Positions 29,822 through 39,402 of a stretch of 64,000 nucleotides of DNA are shown piece after piece. The notes under the pieces are model-generated. The model ran no database searches and had not been told where the DNA came from. It saw nothing but the letters and a program-made list of their open reading frames with translations. A program made the translations under genes and the position numbers. Within the stretch, counting starts at the first letter, position 1, and every line of letters starts with the position of its first letter. The stretch comes from Maridesulfovibrio zosterae DSM 11974 (GTDB lineage: Bacteria; Desulfobacterota; Desulfovibrionia; Desulfovibrionales; Desulfovibrionaceae): assembly GCF_000425265.1 (NCBI RefSeq), contig NZ_AUDC01000015.1, positions 1 through 64,000 on the forward strand. Reading direction: 5' to 3'.

Positions 29822-30850
29822 ATGCGAAAATATCCCGAGACTCTAATCGACATAATTGCAAATAGTGAAATGAACCTGAATAACATCAGTAAAATATCAG
29901 GAGTTTCAAACACTTACTTAACTAAACTAAGTAAAAAACAGATCAATCATCCCGGTAAAGATAAGATTGCATCCATATTACTGGCTATGAATCACCGAAT
30001 TACCGATATTAATAACGTTCTTGAAGATTACGACTACCGTCCTTTAAATAAGCATGATATTCCGTCTATCCTGAATAATAATAGAAAGCGTAAAATTGAA
30101 GGCCCACCGACTCCTCACTATGACAGACTCTACTTCGAACTGATGCTGGTAGTACTGGAGCACATGGGAGGAACTAAAATAGTAGTAAAAGACTCGCCCA
30201 GTGGAATCTATCAACCCTACCTTTATTATATGATGAAGTCTTTCCAGATTGAACTAGACGGAGAAGCTGAAAAATTCCTTTATGATTTGACCGGGCAGGT
30301 AGTGAGAGAAAGGCTTCAGGTTTTTAATGAAAATTGTAAAAAAGGGCATAAAATTACAACTTATATTTGTAGCAAATGTCTTGATGAAACCATTGACCGG
30401 GTCATATCTAAAGCAGCTGCTGAAAAGGATATGAATAAAATACAACTATTTGCCCAATATCTTGCAAATGCAACTTCATGTGCAATTAAATTTCCAAATC
30501 AACATAAGTTACATGTCACAGAGCGTTGCTCCATGTTTGAATTCCTCTTGCAAGATGCCGATGGTAATAAACCGGCACTAAATTATACAGGTAGCAGCCC
30601 TCACTCATTCAGCAATCCTTACGACCAGCACAATCTTGAGGGTTTTTCAACCAGCTCAAAATCGCTTATCAATCTCTTTAAAGTTGAAGTAGATATGTGC
30701 AGTGCTGCCATTAACTATTCTGATTCCCGTAATACTCCTGAAGGGTTCAACAGCTATATTCATGATAAATTCACAAAATGGAAAGTCGCTCATTTTTTTG
30801 AAGAGGCTATGAACGAGCTCATGTCCACATCTAAACTGAAGTTATTCTAG
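29822..30850 (+). CDS. HTH-domain regulator-like protein
   Basis: A 342-residue protein that begins with a short Xre/Cro-like helix-turn-helix (about residues 8-60: NLNNISKISGVSNTYLTKLSKK). A long C-terminal region of no recognised family follows, containing a small Cys pair (ICSKC near residue 181). It lies between the divergent racemase and the Dpp operon, so it is a natural candidate to control one or both. The ATG at 29822 has no strong ribosome binding site. Confidence 0.6.
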   Translation: MRKYPETLIDIIANSEMNLNNISKISGVSNTYLTKLSKKQINHPGKDKIASILLAMNHRITDINNVLEDYDYRPLNKHDIPSILNNNRKRKIEGPPTPHYDRLYFELMLVVLEHMGGTKIVVKDSPSGIYQPYLYYMMKSFQIELDGEAEKFLYDLTGQVVRERLQVFNENCKKGHKITTYICSKCLDETIDRVISKAAAEKDMNKIQLFAQYLANATSCAIKFPNQHKLHVTERCSMFEFLLQDADGNKPALNYTGSSPHSFSNPYDQHNLEGFSTSSKSLINLFKVEVDMCSAAINYSDSRNTPEGFNSYIHDKFTKWKVAHFFEEAMNELMSTSKLKLF

Positions 30851-30898
30851 ATACATATAAACTTAATCTATACCTGCTAATTTTTTTTTGCACAGTTT

Positions 30899-30919
30899 GG
30901 TTTAATTTTTTTTTAAACC
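30899..30919. promoter_or_regulatory. 7-bp inverted repeat, possible operator
   Basis: GGTTTAA at 30899-30905 pairs with TTAAACC at 30913-30919 around seven T. It could be a weak terminator of the regulator gene or an operator ahead of dppD. Confidence 0.35.
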
Positions 30920-30936
30920 ATAGGTTATAATTTTAT

Positions 30937-30966
30937 TTGACTAAAGATGATATTTTTTACTAATTA
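30937..30966 (+). promoter_or_regulatory. Possible sigma-70 promoter of the dpp operon
   Basis: TTGACT at 30937-30942 and TAATTA at 30961-30966 are separated by 18 bases, about 40 bases before dppD. Confidence 0.4.
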
Positions 30967-31006
30967 ACATTTTAAGGATATTCACCTCGACTAACGGAAC
31001 TTAAAA

Positions 31007-32005
31007 ATGACACCAGTTGACAAAAATGAAGTATTAAAGATCAGCAACCTCCAAACTTATTTTTTTTCATCCGACGGAACAGCAAAAGCGGTGGATGGAG
31101 CTACATTTTCCCTGACTAAAGGAAAAATACTTGGAGTAGTTGGAGAATCCGGCTGCGGTAAAAGTGTTACTGCCCAATCGGTAATGAGACTTGTACCATC
31201 TCCTCCAGGAAAAATTGTCGGCGGGGAAATACTTTTTGACGGAAAAGATCTGACTAAGCTGAGTATGGCCGAAATGCGCCACATCCGGGGAAACCGTATT
31301 TCGATGATTTTTCAGGAGCCAATGACGTCTCTAAACCCGGTCTTCACCATCGGCGATCAACTTTCAGAAATGTTCATACTGCACCGGAACATGAATAAAA
31401 GAGATGCTCTGGACGCTTCAATAGAAATGCTCGCCAAAGTACAGATTCCGGCTCCACAATCAAGAGTCGGAGAATATCCTCATCAAATGTCCGGCGGAAT
31501 GCGCCAGAGAATAATGATTGCCATGGCTCTTTCGTGCAGTCCAGAAGTGCTCATTGCAGATGAACCCACAACGGCACTTGATGTTACCGTACAAGCCCAG
31601 ATATTAGACCTTATCCTGCAACTTAAAGACGACTTAGGTGCAGCGGTGGAACTGATAACCCACGACCTTGGGGTTATAGCCGAAACCGCAGATTCCATCG
31701 TCGTCATGTATGCAGGAAAAGTTGTCGAACAAGCCGAGACAATAGAGCTTTTTGAAAACACACTTCATCCCTACACTCTGGGGCTGCTGGATTCTACCCC
31801 AATACTTGGCCGCCGCACCGCAGGAAAATTTGAAAGACTCCGGGAGATCAAAGGTATGGTTCCGAGTCTTTACGACCTGCCTAAGGGGTGTAAATTTCAG
31901 GCAAGATGCCCTAAAGCCCTGCCTATTTGCCAAGAGAAAGAACCTGAGCTCACGGAAATCAACGACGGCCATGCAGTAAGATGCTGGTTGCATATCCCAA
32001 ACTAA
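31007..32005 (+). CDS. dppD: Peptide ABC transporter ATPase DppD
   Basis: A 332-residue ATPase with Walker [10 protein letters not shown]-loop [10 protein letters not shown], signature MSGGMRQR and Walker [13 protein letters not shown]. The C-terminal oligopeptide-type extension has conserved cysteines ([15 protein letters not shown]). It powers peptide uptake with DppF and DppBC. It is the first gene of a five-gene transporter operon, and the order D-F-A-B-C differs from the classical A-B-C-D-F. Confidence 0.92.
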   Translation: MTPVDKNEVLKISNLQTYFFSSDGTAKAVDGATFSLTKGKILGVVGESGCGKSVTAQSVMRLVPSPPGKIVGGEILFDGKDLTKLSMAEMRHIRGNRISMIFQEPMTSLNPVFTIGDQLSEMFILHRNMNKRDALDASIEMLAKVQIPAPQSRVGEYPHQMSGGMRQRIMIAMALSCSPEVLIADEPTTALDVTVQAQILDLILQLKDDLGAAVELITHDLGVIAETADSIVVMYAGKVVEQAETIELFENTLHPYTLGLLDSTPILGRRTAGKFERLREIKGMVPSLYDLPKGCKFQARCPKALPICQEKEPELTEINDGHAVRCWLHIPN

Positions 32006-32008
32006 AAT

Positions 32009-32974
32009 ATGACTGAATCTTTAATAAAAGCTGAAGACCTTAAGGTCCATTTCCCTATCAAAAAAGGACTGCTTTCCCGCACCGTTGGCCATGTTTTCGC
32101 AGTAGACGGAATCGACTTTGAACTGCGCAAAGGCGAAACTCTGGGCATAGTTGGCGAATCAGGTTGCGGAAAGAGCACTGCCGGTCTTGCAACTATGCGG
32201 CTCATTGAACCTACCGGCGGCACTGTTTACTGGAAAGGTAGAGACATGAACGAAATGTCTCCGAAAGAATTGCGAGCGCTACGCAGAGAAATGCAGCTTA
32301 TTTTTCAGGACCCATACTCCTCTCTGAACCCGCGTATGAACGTCAACCAGATTCTATCCAATCCTATGGATGTTCACAAAATGTACACAGGCAGCGAGCG
32401 TGAGGACAGATTGGCTTTCCTGCTTAAGACCGTGGGTATGAACCCGGACCAAGGAATGCGTTACCCTCATGAATTTTCAGGTGGACAAAGACAACGTCTG
32501 GGCATCGCAAGAGCTCTGGCTCTCGATCCATCAGTGATTATCGGTGACGAGCCTGTTTCCGCGCTGGATGTATCTATTCAGGCTCAGATAATCAATCTGC
32601 TTATGGACCTTAAACAGCAGTTTGATCTTTCACTTATGATCATATCCCACGACCTTGCCGTAGTTGAATATATCTGTGACCGGATTGTGGTCATGTATCT
32701 GGGAAAAGTTGTCGAAACCGGATCATATATGGATATCTACAGCAATGCCCAGCACCCTTATACTCAAGCTCTCCTTTCCGCCGTGCCCATTGCTGACCCG
32801 CGCCGAAAAAAACAACGGCAGATACTGACAGGAGACGTTCCCAGCCCTATAAACCCGCCATCAGGATGTCGTTTTCACACGCGCTGTCCCAAAGCAAAAG
32901 ATATCTGTTCGCAGAAAATTCCGTCAGTCACCCACTTCAGTGACGGACATCAGGCTTCGTGCCATTTATTATAA
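32009..32974 (+). CDS. dppF: Peptide ABC transporter ATPase DppF
   Basis: The second ATPase (321 residues), with [35 protein letters not shown] and [10 protein letters not shown]. It also has the C-terminal extension ([16 protein letters not shown]). It begins four bases after dppD. Confidence 0.92.
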   Translation: MTESLIKAEDLKVHFPIKKGLLSRTVGHVFAVDGIDFELRKGETLGIVGESGCGKSTAGLATMRLIEPTGGTVYWKGRDMNEMSPKELRALRREMQLIFQDPYSSLNPRMNVNQILSNPMDVHKMYTGSEREDRLAFLLKTVGMNPDQGMRYPHEFSGGQRQRLGIARALALDPSVIIGDEPVSALDVSIQAQIINLLMDLKQQFDLSLMIISHDLAVVEYICDRIVVMYLGKVVETGSYMDIYSNAQHPYTQALLSAVPIADPRRKKQRQILTGDVPSPINPPSGCRFHTRCPKAKDICSQKIPSVTHFSDGHQASCHLL

Positions 32975-33012
32975 ACGGCATGAATAAATAATAACTTTTA
33001 CTAGGAGGCTGA

Positions 33013-34530
33013 ATGATGAAACGCTTAATTGTTGCTGCAACTCTTATTGCAACACTTGTACTCCCCTCTCTTGCAATGGCTAAAGCTGATTTGACCATTG
33101 CTATGGACGCACCGCCCAAATCCATGAACCCTCATGCATACTCTTCAGATGCAAACTATTCTTATATGTCAAACTTCTTTGACGGGCTGCTCCAGCGTAC
33201 TGCTCCAGACGGAAAGATAGCTTCTGCTCTGGCGACTGAATGGAAACGCGTTGACAGCAATACCTGGGAATTCAAACTTCGTAAGGGCGTTAAATTCCAT
33301 AACGGTAACAAATTCAATGCTGAAGACGTAAAATTTACCTTCGAACGCATGAAAGACCCCAAATATTCCAGATTCCTGAATATGGGTAACTCCATTGCCT
33401 CCATTGATACTCCGGATGAATATACTGTTATTTTCCATACAGTTAAACCTGTCCCCTGGTTTGCTGAAACCATGCCGCAAATGTTTATTGTAGACAAAGA
33501 ATCATCTCTTAAACGTGATGATGGAGACTACAACACCCGTCCTATCGGAACAGGTGCATACATATTTGATGAATGGGTAAAAGGTTCCTACCTGCGCATG
33601 CACGCCAATCCTGACTACTGGGAAGGCGCTCCGAAATATAAAACAATAGAAATGCGCCCCATCGTAGAGGAAGCAACCCGTTTTGCTGCTCTGGCCGGTC
33701 ATCAGGTTGATATCGTTAACGGCGTTCCGTTGACTCTCTACGACCGCATCAGCAAAATGCCCAACATTGAAACTATCACTCGTCCGGCTCGTCGCTGCAT
33801 CTACTTACAGGTTTCCAACAAGCCCGGAACCCCTTTTGCTGACAAACGTGTCCGTCAGGCTCTTGCTCACGCTATTAACGAAGACGAGATCATTGCTAAA
33901 GTAATGCACGGTCATGCAGCAAAATCTGCTCAGATTCCAGATGTACCTACTATTGGTTACGATGCATCCATCAAACGCCTTGAATATAATCCTGAGCTTG
34001 CTAAAAAACTTCTCGCTGAAGCCGGCTACAAAGATGGCTTCGAAATCACTCTCGCTGGCCCTAACGACCGTTACATCAACGATGAAAAAATCTGCGAAGC
34101 CATTGTAAAATACCTCTCCAGAATCGGTCTGAAAGCCAAACTTGATGTAAAACCAAAATCCATCTTCTTTGATGAAACAGCAAACTTCAAACATCCTTTC
34201 TACCTGATCGGCTGGTTTGACGGTTCATACGACTTCGGCCGTACTGCAGAGAAGAACGTACATACCTGGGATAAAGACAAAGGTATGGGCGGATACAATG
34301 GTGCTGTTTATTCAAACCCTGAAGTTGACAAACTGATCATCGACTCCGCATCTATCCTCGACCGCGGCGAGCGCGAAAAAGCTCTTCAGAAGATCAATAA
34401 AATGGTTATGGAAGATGTAGCTTTCATTCCTCTCCATTACCAAGAAGACATGTACGCAGTTGCTAAAGGCAAGGGTATTAAATTCAGCCCACGCCCAGAC
34501 CGTTGGGTCGTAGCTAAAGAAATCAAATAA
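33013..34530 (+). CDS. dppA: Peptide-binding protein DppA
   Basis: A 505-residue family 5 extracellular solute-binding protein with a Sec signal (about 1-23, ending SLAMAKA). Family marks include LTIAMDAPPKSMNPHAY near the mature N-terminus and FKLRKGVKFHNGNKFNAEDVKFTFER. Two consecutive ATG codons occur at the start (33013 and 33016) behind AGGAGGCTGA. Peptides or D-amino acid-containing peptides are plausible ligands from context. Confidence 0.9.
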   Translation: MMKRLIVAATLIATLVLPSLAMAKADLTIAMDAPPKSMNPHAYSSDANYSYMSNFFDGLLQRTAPDGKIASALATEWKRVDSNTWEFKLRKGVKFHNGNKFNAEDVKFTFERMKDPKYSRFLNMGNSIASIDTPDEYTVIFHTVKPVPWFAETMPQMFIVDKESSLKRDDGDYNTRPIGTGAYIFDEWVKGSYLRMHANPDYWEGAPKYKTIEMRPIVEEATRFAALAGHQVDIVNGVPLTLYDRISKMPNIETITRPARRCIYLQVSNKPGTPFADKRVRQALAHAINEDEIIAKVMHGHAAKSAQIPDVPTIGYDASIKRLEYNPELAKKLLAEAGYKDGFEITLAGPNDRYINDEKICEAIVKYLSRIGLKAKLDVKPKSIFFDETANFKHPFYLIGWFDGSYDFGRTAEKNVHTWDKDKGMGGYNGAVYSNPEVDKLIIDSASILDRGEREKALQKINKMVMEDVAFIPLHYQEDMYAVAKGKGIKFSPRPDRWVVAKEIK

Positions 34531-34543
34531 CATATAGAATCAC

Positions 34544-34563
34544 AGGGCCGCTGCGGCGGCCCT
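34544..34563 (+). repeat. GC-rich hairpin after dppA
   Basis: AGGGCCGC and GCGGCCCT form a perfect 8-bp stem with a 4-base loop and no T-run. It probably protects the dppA part of the transcript and lowers expression of the permease genes. Confidence 0.6.
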
Positions 34564-34575
34564 ACACTACTCATT

Positions 34576-35541
34576 ATGGCATCATATATTTTTCGAAGAT
34601 TGTTGCAGGGGCTTATGGTTCTGCTGGCTGTCTCATTCGTATGTTTCTGCCTCTTCCGCTATACCGGTGATCCGGTACTTATGCTGGCAGGCAAATACGC
34701 CACCCAGCAGGAGCAGGAAATGGTTCGGCAGGCATACGGACTGGATCAGCCCCCCCATATTCAATACATAAAATTTATCGGCGGAGTGCTTAAAGGCGAC
34801 TTCGGCAAATCCTACATCAGTCAGGTGGATGCGCTGGACACTATACTTGAACGCTTTCCCGCCACATTTGAACTGGCCTTGTCTGCCATCTTCATATCTT
34901 TTGTAGTCGGAGTAGGACTGGGGATTGTGGTTTCTATCTGGCCGACCGGATTCATGAGCAGAATGATTATGGCAGGCTCACTTATGGGCATTTCTATACC
35001 AACGTTCCTGATAGGTATTCTGCTGGTTATGTTTTTCTCCGTATATCTGGACATCCTTCCCTCATTCGGCAGGGGGGATACCGTAATGATAGGACCATGG
35101 CGCACCGGACTGCTTACCATGGACGGACTGAAACATATTATTCTGCCGGCACTGACCCTTTCCGGTTACCAGCTTGCAGTAATGCTCAGACTGACTAGGG
35201 CAGGTATGCGTGAAGTTATGGGAGAGGAGTACATTAAAACGGCATGGGCCAAAGGACTTTCCCCTTTCAAGGTAATAATGAAGCACGCTCTGCGCAACGT
35301 AATGATCCCTGTAGTTACAATTGCAGGACTCTCATTCGGCGAGCTGATAGCATTCTCGATCGTCACCGAAACAATCTTCCAGTGGCCGGGGATGGGCAAC
35401 CTGCTCCTGACCTCTATTTTCGAGACAGACCAACCTATTATCGTTACGTACATTATGCTGGCATCAACCATAATTTTGTCCATCAACATCGCGGTTGACC
35501 TGCTGTATGCATTGCTCAATCCAAAAATTCGCTACGACTAG
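34576..35541 (+). CDS. dppB: Peptide ABC transporter permease DppB
   Basis: A 321-residue permease with about six helices. The start MASYIFRRLLQGLMVLLAV is typical of DppB/OppB. The EAA loop that contacts the ATPase is seen in EEYIKTAWAKGLSPFKVIMK. Confidence 0.92.
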   Translation: MASYIFRRLLQGLMVLLAVSFVCFCLFRYTGDPVLMLAGKYATQQEQEMVRQAYGLDQPPHIQYIKFIGGVLKGDFGKSYISQVDALDTILERFPATFELALSAIFISFVVGVGLGIVVSIWPTGFMSRMIMAGSLMGISIPTFLIGILLVMFFSVYLDILPSFGRGDTVMIGPWRTGLLTMDGLKHIILPALTLSGYQLAVMLRLTRAGMREVMGEEYIKTAWAKGLSPFKVIMKHALRNVMIPVVTIAGLSFGELIAFSIVTETIFQWPGMGNLLLTSIFETDQPIIVTYIMLASTIILSINIAVDLLYALLNPKIRYD

Positions 35542-35550
35542 AGTTAAAAT

Positions 35551-36429
35551 ATGAACCGCCCACTTCTCCAAAAGCGTTTACGCAGCTTCAGAAGCGACAA
35601 ACCGGCAATGATCGGTGCATTCATCCTGTTGCTGTTCATTTTAATAGGGATCTTCGCCCATGTACTGGCGCCTATGAACCCGTACGACCTGAGCTCAGTT
35701 GATCTTGGTAACTACCTCATGCCGCCGTGCTGGCTGGACGGAGGCTCCTTATCTTTTCCATTGGGAACAGATGATCAGGGACGCGGAATACTGTCAACCA
35801 TACTATATGGAATGCGGACCTCTCTTATTGTAGGAGGATCTGTAGTTACAGTTGCCGGCAGTATAGGAATAGCTCTAGGCATGGTTGCAGGCTATTACGG
35901 AGGGCTGATTGACACCTTCGTAATGCGTTGCGCTGATACTGTTTTTTCTTTCTCCACAACCTTGCTGGCTGTACTGCTGCTCGGTGTTTTTGACACCAGA
36001 GGAATTGCAACTGTCATCTTCGCTATATGCATTGCAGACTGGGTAAAATACGCCCGAACCATCCGCGGCAGTGTGCTTGAAATAAAAAACAACCCCTATG
36101 TAATGGCTGCAAAATCATCCGGTGCTAAAGATTTCCGAATTCTTTTCCAGCACATTCTGCCCAATGCCCTGCCTCCAATTATGGTTGTCATGGCAGTGGA
36201 CCTTGCTGTGGTCATCATGCTTGAAGCTACACTTAGCTTTCTAGGGGTTGGTGTTCCATTAACAGAACCTTCACTCGGTATGATGATCGCAATAGGAAAG
36301 AACTACATCTACGCAGGCATGTGGTGGATGACCCTTTTCCCGGGAGCAGCACTGATTCTGCTTGTTGTAGGCATAAACTTATTTGCTGACTGGCTTCGCG
36401 ATGAACTGAACCCTAAACTGAGCCGCTAA
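35551..36429 (+). CDS. dppC: Peptide ABC transporter permease DppC
   Basis: A 292-residue permease with six helices, the DppC-type N-terminal region (KPAMIGAFILLLFILIGIFA), LGTDDQGRGILSTILYG, and the EAA loop NPYVMAAKSSGAKDFRILFQ. It starts nine bases after dppB. Confidence 0.92.
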   Translation: MNRPLLQKRLRSFRSDKPAMIGAFILLLFILIGIFAHVLAPMNPYDLSSVDLGNYLMPPCWLDGGSLSFPLGTDDQGRGILSTILYGMRTSLIVGGSVVTVAGSIGIALGMVAGYYGGLIDTFVMRCADTVFSFSTTLLAVLLLGVFDTRGIATVIFAICIADWVKYARTIRGSVLEIKNNPYVMAAKSSGAKDFRILFQHILPNALPPIMVVMAVDLAVVIMLEATLSFLGVGVPLTEPSLGMMIAIGKNYIYAGMWWMTLFPGAALILLVVGINLFADWLRDELNPKLSR

Positions 36430-36468
36430 TCCGTATCTGGTAGACTCAAATTTACACGGACATTAGTA

Positions 36469-37614
36469 ATGACTGAACAAGAACAGAATACTTACGACCA
36501 CTTTCTGGCCGAGCTCGAAACACTGGTTAACACCGACAGCGCAACAGAAAACAAAGACGGCGTTGCCGACGTGGCTGAAATTCTAAAAAAACGTCTTGAA
36601 GATCTTGGTCTTGAAGCGAAAATAACCTTTGAAGGAAAAGACCGTACTCCCTGCCTCAAGGCCTGCACAGCATCTAAGAATGGACGCTTTGATTTCATGT
36701 TCCTCGGACATATGGACACGGTTTTCCCCACTGGAGAAGCTGCCAAACGCCCTTTCTCAACCAAGGATGGGCATGGACTGGGTCCTGGCGTCAGCGATAT
36801 GAAAGGCGGACTGTTGGTAGCTCTATATGTTGTTGAGCAATTAAAAGAACGAGGGTTGCTGGACAAGATTGCCATATGTATCGCCTTTAACGGCGATGAG
36901 GAAATCGGCTCTCCTGACTCCCGCCCATGGATTGAAAAAACATCTGAGAACTGTGACAGAGTATTCGTCTTTGAACCATGTCGCTTAGAATTCCGCCATG
37001 TGCTGCACCGCAAAGGAGGAGGAAGGGTCAAAATTACTGCAAAAGGAATTTCATCCCACGCAGGAGCTGATCCGGAAAAAGGAGCGAATGCTCTTGTAGA
37101 ACTGGCCAGCCATATTCCGTCTATACATGCCCTGAACGATCTTGATGGAGATATTACGGCCCAGTGCACAGTTATACGCAGCGGAGAAAAAACAAATATC
37201 ATTCCTGATGAAGCCGTTCTTGATGTTGACGTGCGGGTTGGCACAAAAGAAGAAATGAAGATAGTGGAAAATTTCTTCAATGAACTGCCAAATAAAAATT
37301 ATGTTGAGAACACTTCCATAGAAATCACAGGTGGTGTTGACCGTCCTCCCATGGAGTATACAGATAAAACAGTTGAGCTGTGGAATGTCCTTGCTGAAGA
37401 AGGCCGCAAGCTCGGGCTCGATCCCGCATATATTTCCACAGGAGGCTGCTCTGATGGCAACTGGACCGCAGCCAGAGGTATCACAACCATTGACGGCATG
37501 GGGACAGTTGGCGCTAATTCTCACCGCGAAGATGAATATACTGAGCTTAAAAGTATCATTCCTGCAATTACTATGATTACGAATACATGTATTAAAACGG
37601 TACTCGGGGATTAG
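36469..37614 (+). CDS. M20 family metallopeptidase (carboxypeptidase G2-like)
   Basis: A 381-residue cytoplasmic zinc peptidase. Metal ligands lie in LGHMDTVFP, GPGVSDMKGG, GDEEIGS and the C-terminal NSHREDEY. The GGR-type dimerisation domain lies in the middle (about 180-290). It resembles glutamate carboxypeptidase and CPG2. It is 39 bases after dppC and is the likely hydrolase for imported peptides. Confidence 0.87.
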   Translation: MTEQEQNTYDHFLAELETLVNTDSATENKDGVADVAEILKKRLEDLGLEAKITFEGKDRTPCLKACTASKNGRFDFMFLGHMDTVFPTGEAAKRPFSTKDGHGLGPGVSDMKGGLLVALYVVEQLKERGLLDKIAICIAFNGDEEIGSPDSRPWIEKTSENCDRVFVFEPCRLEFRHVLHRKGGGRVKITAKGISSHAGADPEKGANALVELASHIPSIHALNDLDGDITAQCTVIRSGEKTNIIPDEAVLDVDVRVGTKEEMKIVENFFNELPNKNYVENTSIEITGGVDRPPMEYTDKTVELWNVLAEEGRKLGLDPAYISTGGCSDGNWTAARGITTIDGMGTVGANSHREDEYTELKSIIPAITMITNTCIKTVLGD

Positions 37615-37669
37615 TATTCAGTAAATACTGTTCTAAAAAAGACTGACTGTTTTTAAATGCTTGCCATCG

Positions 37670-37700
37670 GGCTGTGAGGTTAACCTCACAGCCTTTTTTT
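37670..37700 (+). terminator. Intrinsic terminator of the dpp-peptidase operon
   Basis: A perfect 24-base palindrome (arms 37670-37681 and 37682-37693) is followed by seven T. Confidence 0.9.
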
Positions 37701-37777
37701 ATTGCCTACGCTTAACTTCTGGCATGCAAGTTGCTTTTTAATATCAAACTTCTTTCACCATAATCCAAACAAAAATC

Positions 37778-38494
37778 ATGAAAGATCAAGACAAAAAAAA
37801 TACTCACAGCGGTGCATGGCTGGAATTTTCCAGACGCGATTATGCCGAGATGACGGAGCTGCAGGAAGCTCTTTGCAGCAAAAGGCAGCAGGGACTTATT
37901 CCTGATGTTGTAATTTTGCTGGAACACTCTCCCTGCTTTACCGTAGGCCGCAGCGGAGGGCACCATAATATTCTTGTAAACAATAAAATCTTGGAAAAAC
38001 AAGGCATTACCATACATGACACAATGAGAGGCGGTAATATCACTTATCATGGCCCCGGACAGCTTGTATGCTACCCTATATTATCACTGAAGGGAGAAAA
38101 CAGAGACCTCCATGCTCATGCCCGCAAAATGGAAGAAGTTATGATCCGGACTATTGGTGAATTCGGTATAGTCGGAGACCGCAAGCCGAAATACCCAGGA
38201 GTGTGGGTCGGTGATCAAAAGATCGGTGCGATGGGAATTGCTGTTCGAAAATGGACCACAATGCACGGCATTGCGCTTAATGTATGTCCAGATCTTGAAC
38301 ATTTTTCATATATTGTTCCCTGTGGAATTACTGCCCATGGAGTAACTTCTATGGCCCAGATACTTGGGCATCCCATAGATATAGACTCCGTGCGAAATAA
38401 AATGCGCAAAAACTTTTCAGACATTTTCCAAATTTCTCTTAGCCCGGCTAATCTGGAACATCTAATTAAGGAGAACTGCCGTGAACAAGCCTAA
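37778..38494 (+). CDS. lipB: Octanoyl-ACP:protein octanoyltransferase
   Basis: LipB moves octanoate from acyl carrier protein onto lipoyl domains, the first step of endogenous lipoylation. Family motifs are all seen: TMRGGNITYHGPGQLVCYP, the catalytic Lys in VGDQKIGAMGIAV and the catalytic Cys in YIVPCGI. At 238 residues it is slightly long at the N-terminus. The ATG lacks a clear ribosome binding site. It overlaps lipA by 14 bases. Confidence 0.94.
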   Translation: MKDQDKKNTHSGAWLEFSRRDYAEMTELQEALCSKRQQGLIPDVVILLEHSPCFTVGRSGGHHNILVNNKILEKQGITIHDTMRGGNITYHGPGQLVCYPILSLKGENRDLHAHARKMEEVMIRTIGEFGIVGDRKPKYPGVWVGDQKIGAMGIAVRKWTTMHGIALNVCPDLEHFSYIVPCGITAHGVTSMAQILGHPIDIDSVRNKMRKNFSDIFQISLSPANLEHLIKENCREQA

Positions 38495-39341
38495 CTGGCT
38501 GGTAATTCCAGCTCCCAACGCAAACGATATGAACCAGATTCAGGCATTACTGAGTAAGGGCCAGCTACATTCTGTATGTGAAAGTGCTCAGTGTCCTAAT
38601 ATAGGTGAATGCTTTGCCAATAAAACATGCACATTCATGATTTTAGGAGACATCTGTACACGCAACTGTGCTTTTTGTGCTGTCACACATGGTAAACCAT
38701 GTAGCCCCGACCCCAATGAACCGGAGATGGTAGGTTTAACAGCCAAGCAGCTGGGCTTGAAACATGTTGTTGTAACTTCTGTTACCCGTGATGACCTGCC
38801 GGACGGAGGAGCTGGACAATTTGCTGCGACAATACATGCCATCAGACAGGAGAACCCTGAAGCAACAGTTGAAGTCCTCATTCCAGATTTCGGAGGGCAG
38901 GATGCTCCTCTTAAACAGGTCATCGCAGCAGCTCCGCATGTCCTCAATCACAATATTGAAACAGTTCCACGCATTTACCCGACAGTGAGACCGGGGGCCA
39001 GATACGAACAGTCCTTGCAACTGCTAAAGAATGTGGCGTCAATATGCCCGGATGAACAAATAATGACTAAGTCTGGTTTGATGCTCGGATTAGGTGAGAC
39101 TCAGGAGGAAGTTATCGGGGTTATGATCGATCTGCTTAAGGTTGGCTGCAAGACTCTGACACTGGGACAATATCTGCGCCCTTCTTCCCAGCACCACCCT
39201 GTGGTAGAATATGTGCACCCGGATAAATTTGATGAGCTGTCAGGGATTGGTGAAGAGCTCGGATTCAGACAGGTTGTGTCAGGACCTTTGGTCCGCAGTT
39301 CATATCATGCTGCCGAAAGTTTTGCGCAACTAAATGCATAG
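38481..39341 (+). CDS. lipA: Lipoyl synthase (radical SAM)
   Basis: A 286-residue radical SAM enzyme that inserts two sulfur atoms into octanoyl domains. The auxiliary cluster cysteines are in CESAQCPNIGEC, the SAM cluster motif is CTRNCAFC, and the C-terminal cluster ligand is the Ser in VRSSYHAAE. GTG 38481 has AAGGAG upstream and lies inside the end of lipB, so the two are coupled. The acetoin dehydrogenase E2 at 44140 is an obvious client. Confidence 0.96.
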   Translation: MNKPNWLVIPAPNANDMNQIQALLSKGQLHSVCESAQCPNIGECFANKTCTFMILGDICTRNCAFCAVTHGKPCSPDPNEPEMVGLTAKQLGLKHVVVTSVTRDDLPDGGAGQFAATIHAIRQENPEATVEVLIPDFGGQDAPLKQVIAAAPHVLNHNIETVPRIYPTVRPGARYEQSLQLLKNVASICPDEQIMTKSGLMLGLGETQEEVIGVMIDLLKVGCKTLTLGQYLRPSSQHHPVVEYVHPDKFDELSGIGEELGFRQVVSGPLVRSSYHAAESFAQLNA

Positions 39342-39350
39342 TTATTCAAT

Positions 39351-39388
39351 AAGCGTCATGGAAAATATGTTTCTTCATGACGCTTTTT
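39351..39388 (+). terminator. Intrinsic terminator after lipA
   Basis: Ten-base arms at 39351-39360 and 39376-39385, extended by an inner 4-bp stem, are followed by a T-run. Confidence 0.8.
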
Positions 39389-39402
39389 AGGACGGATTGA
39401 AA

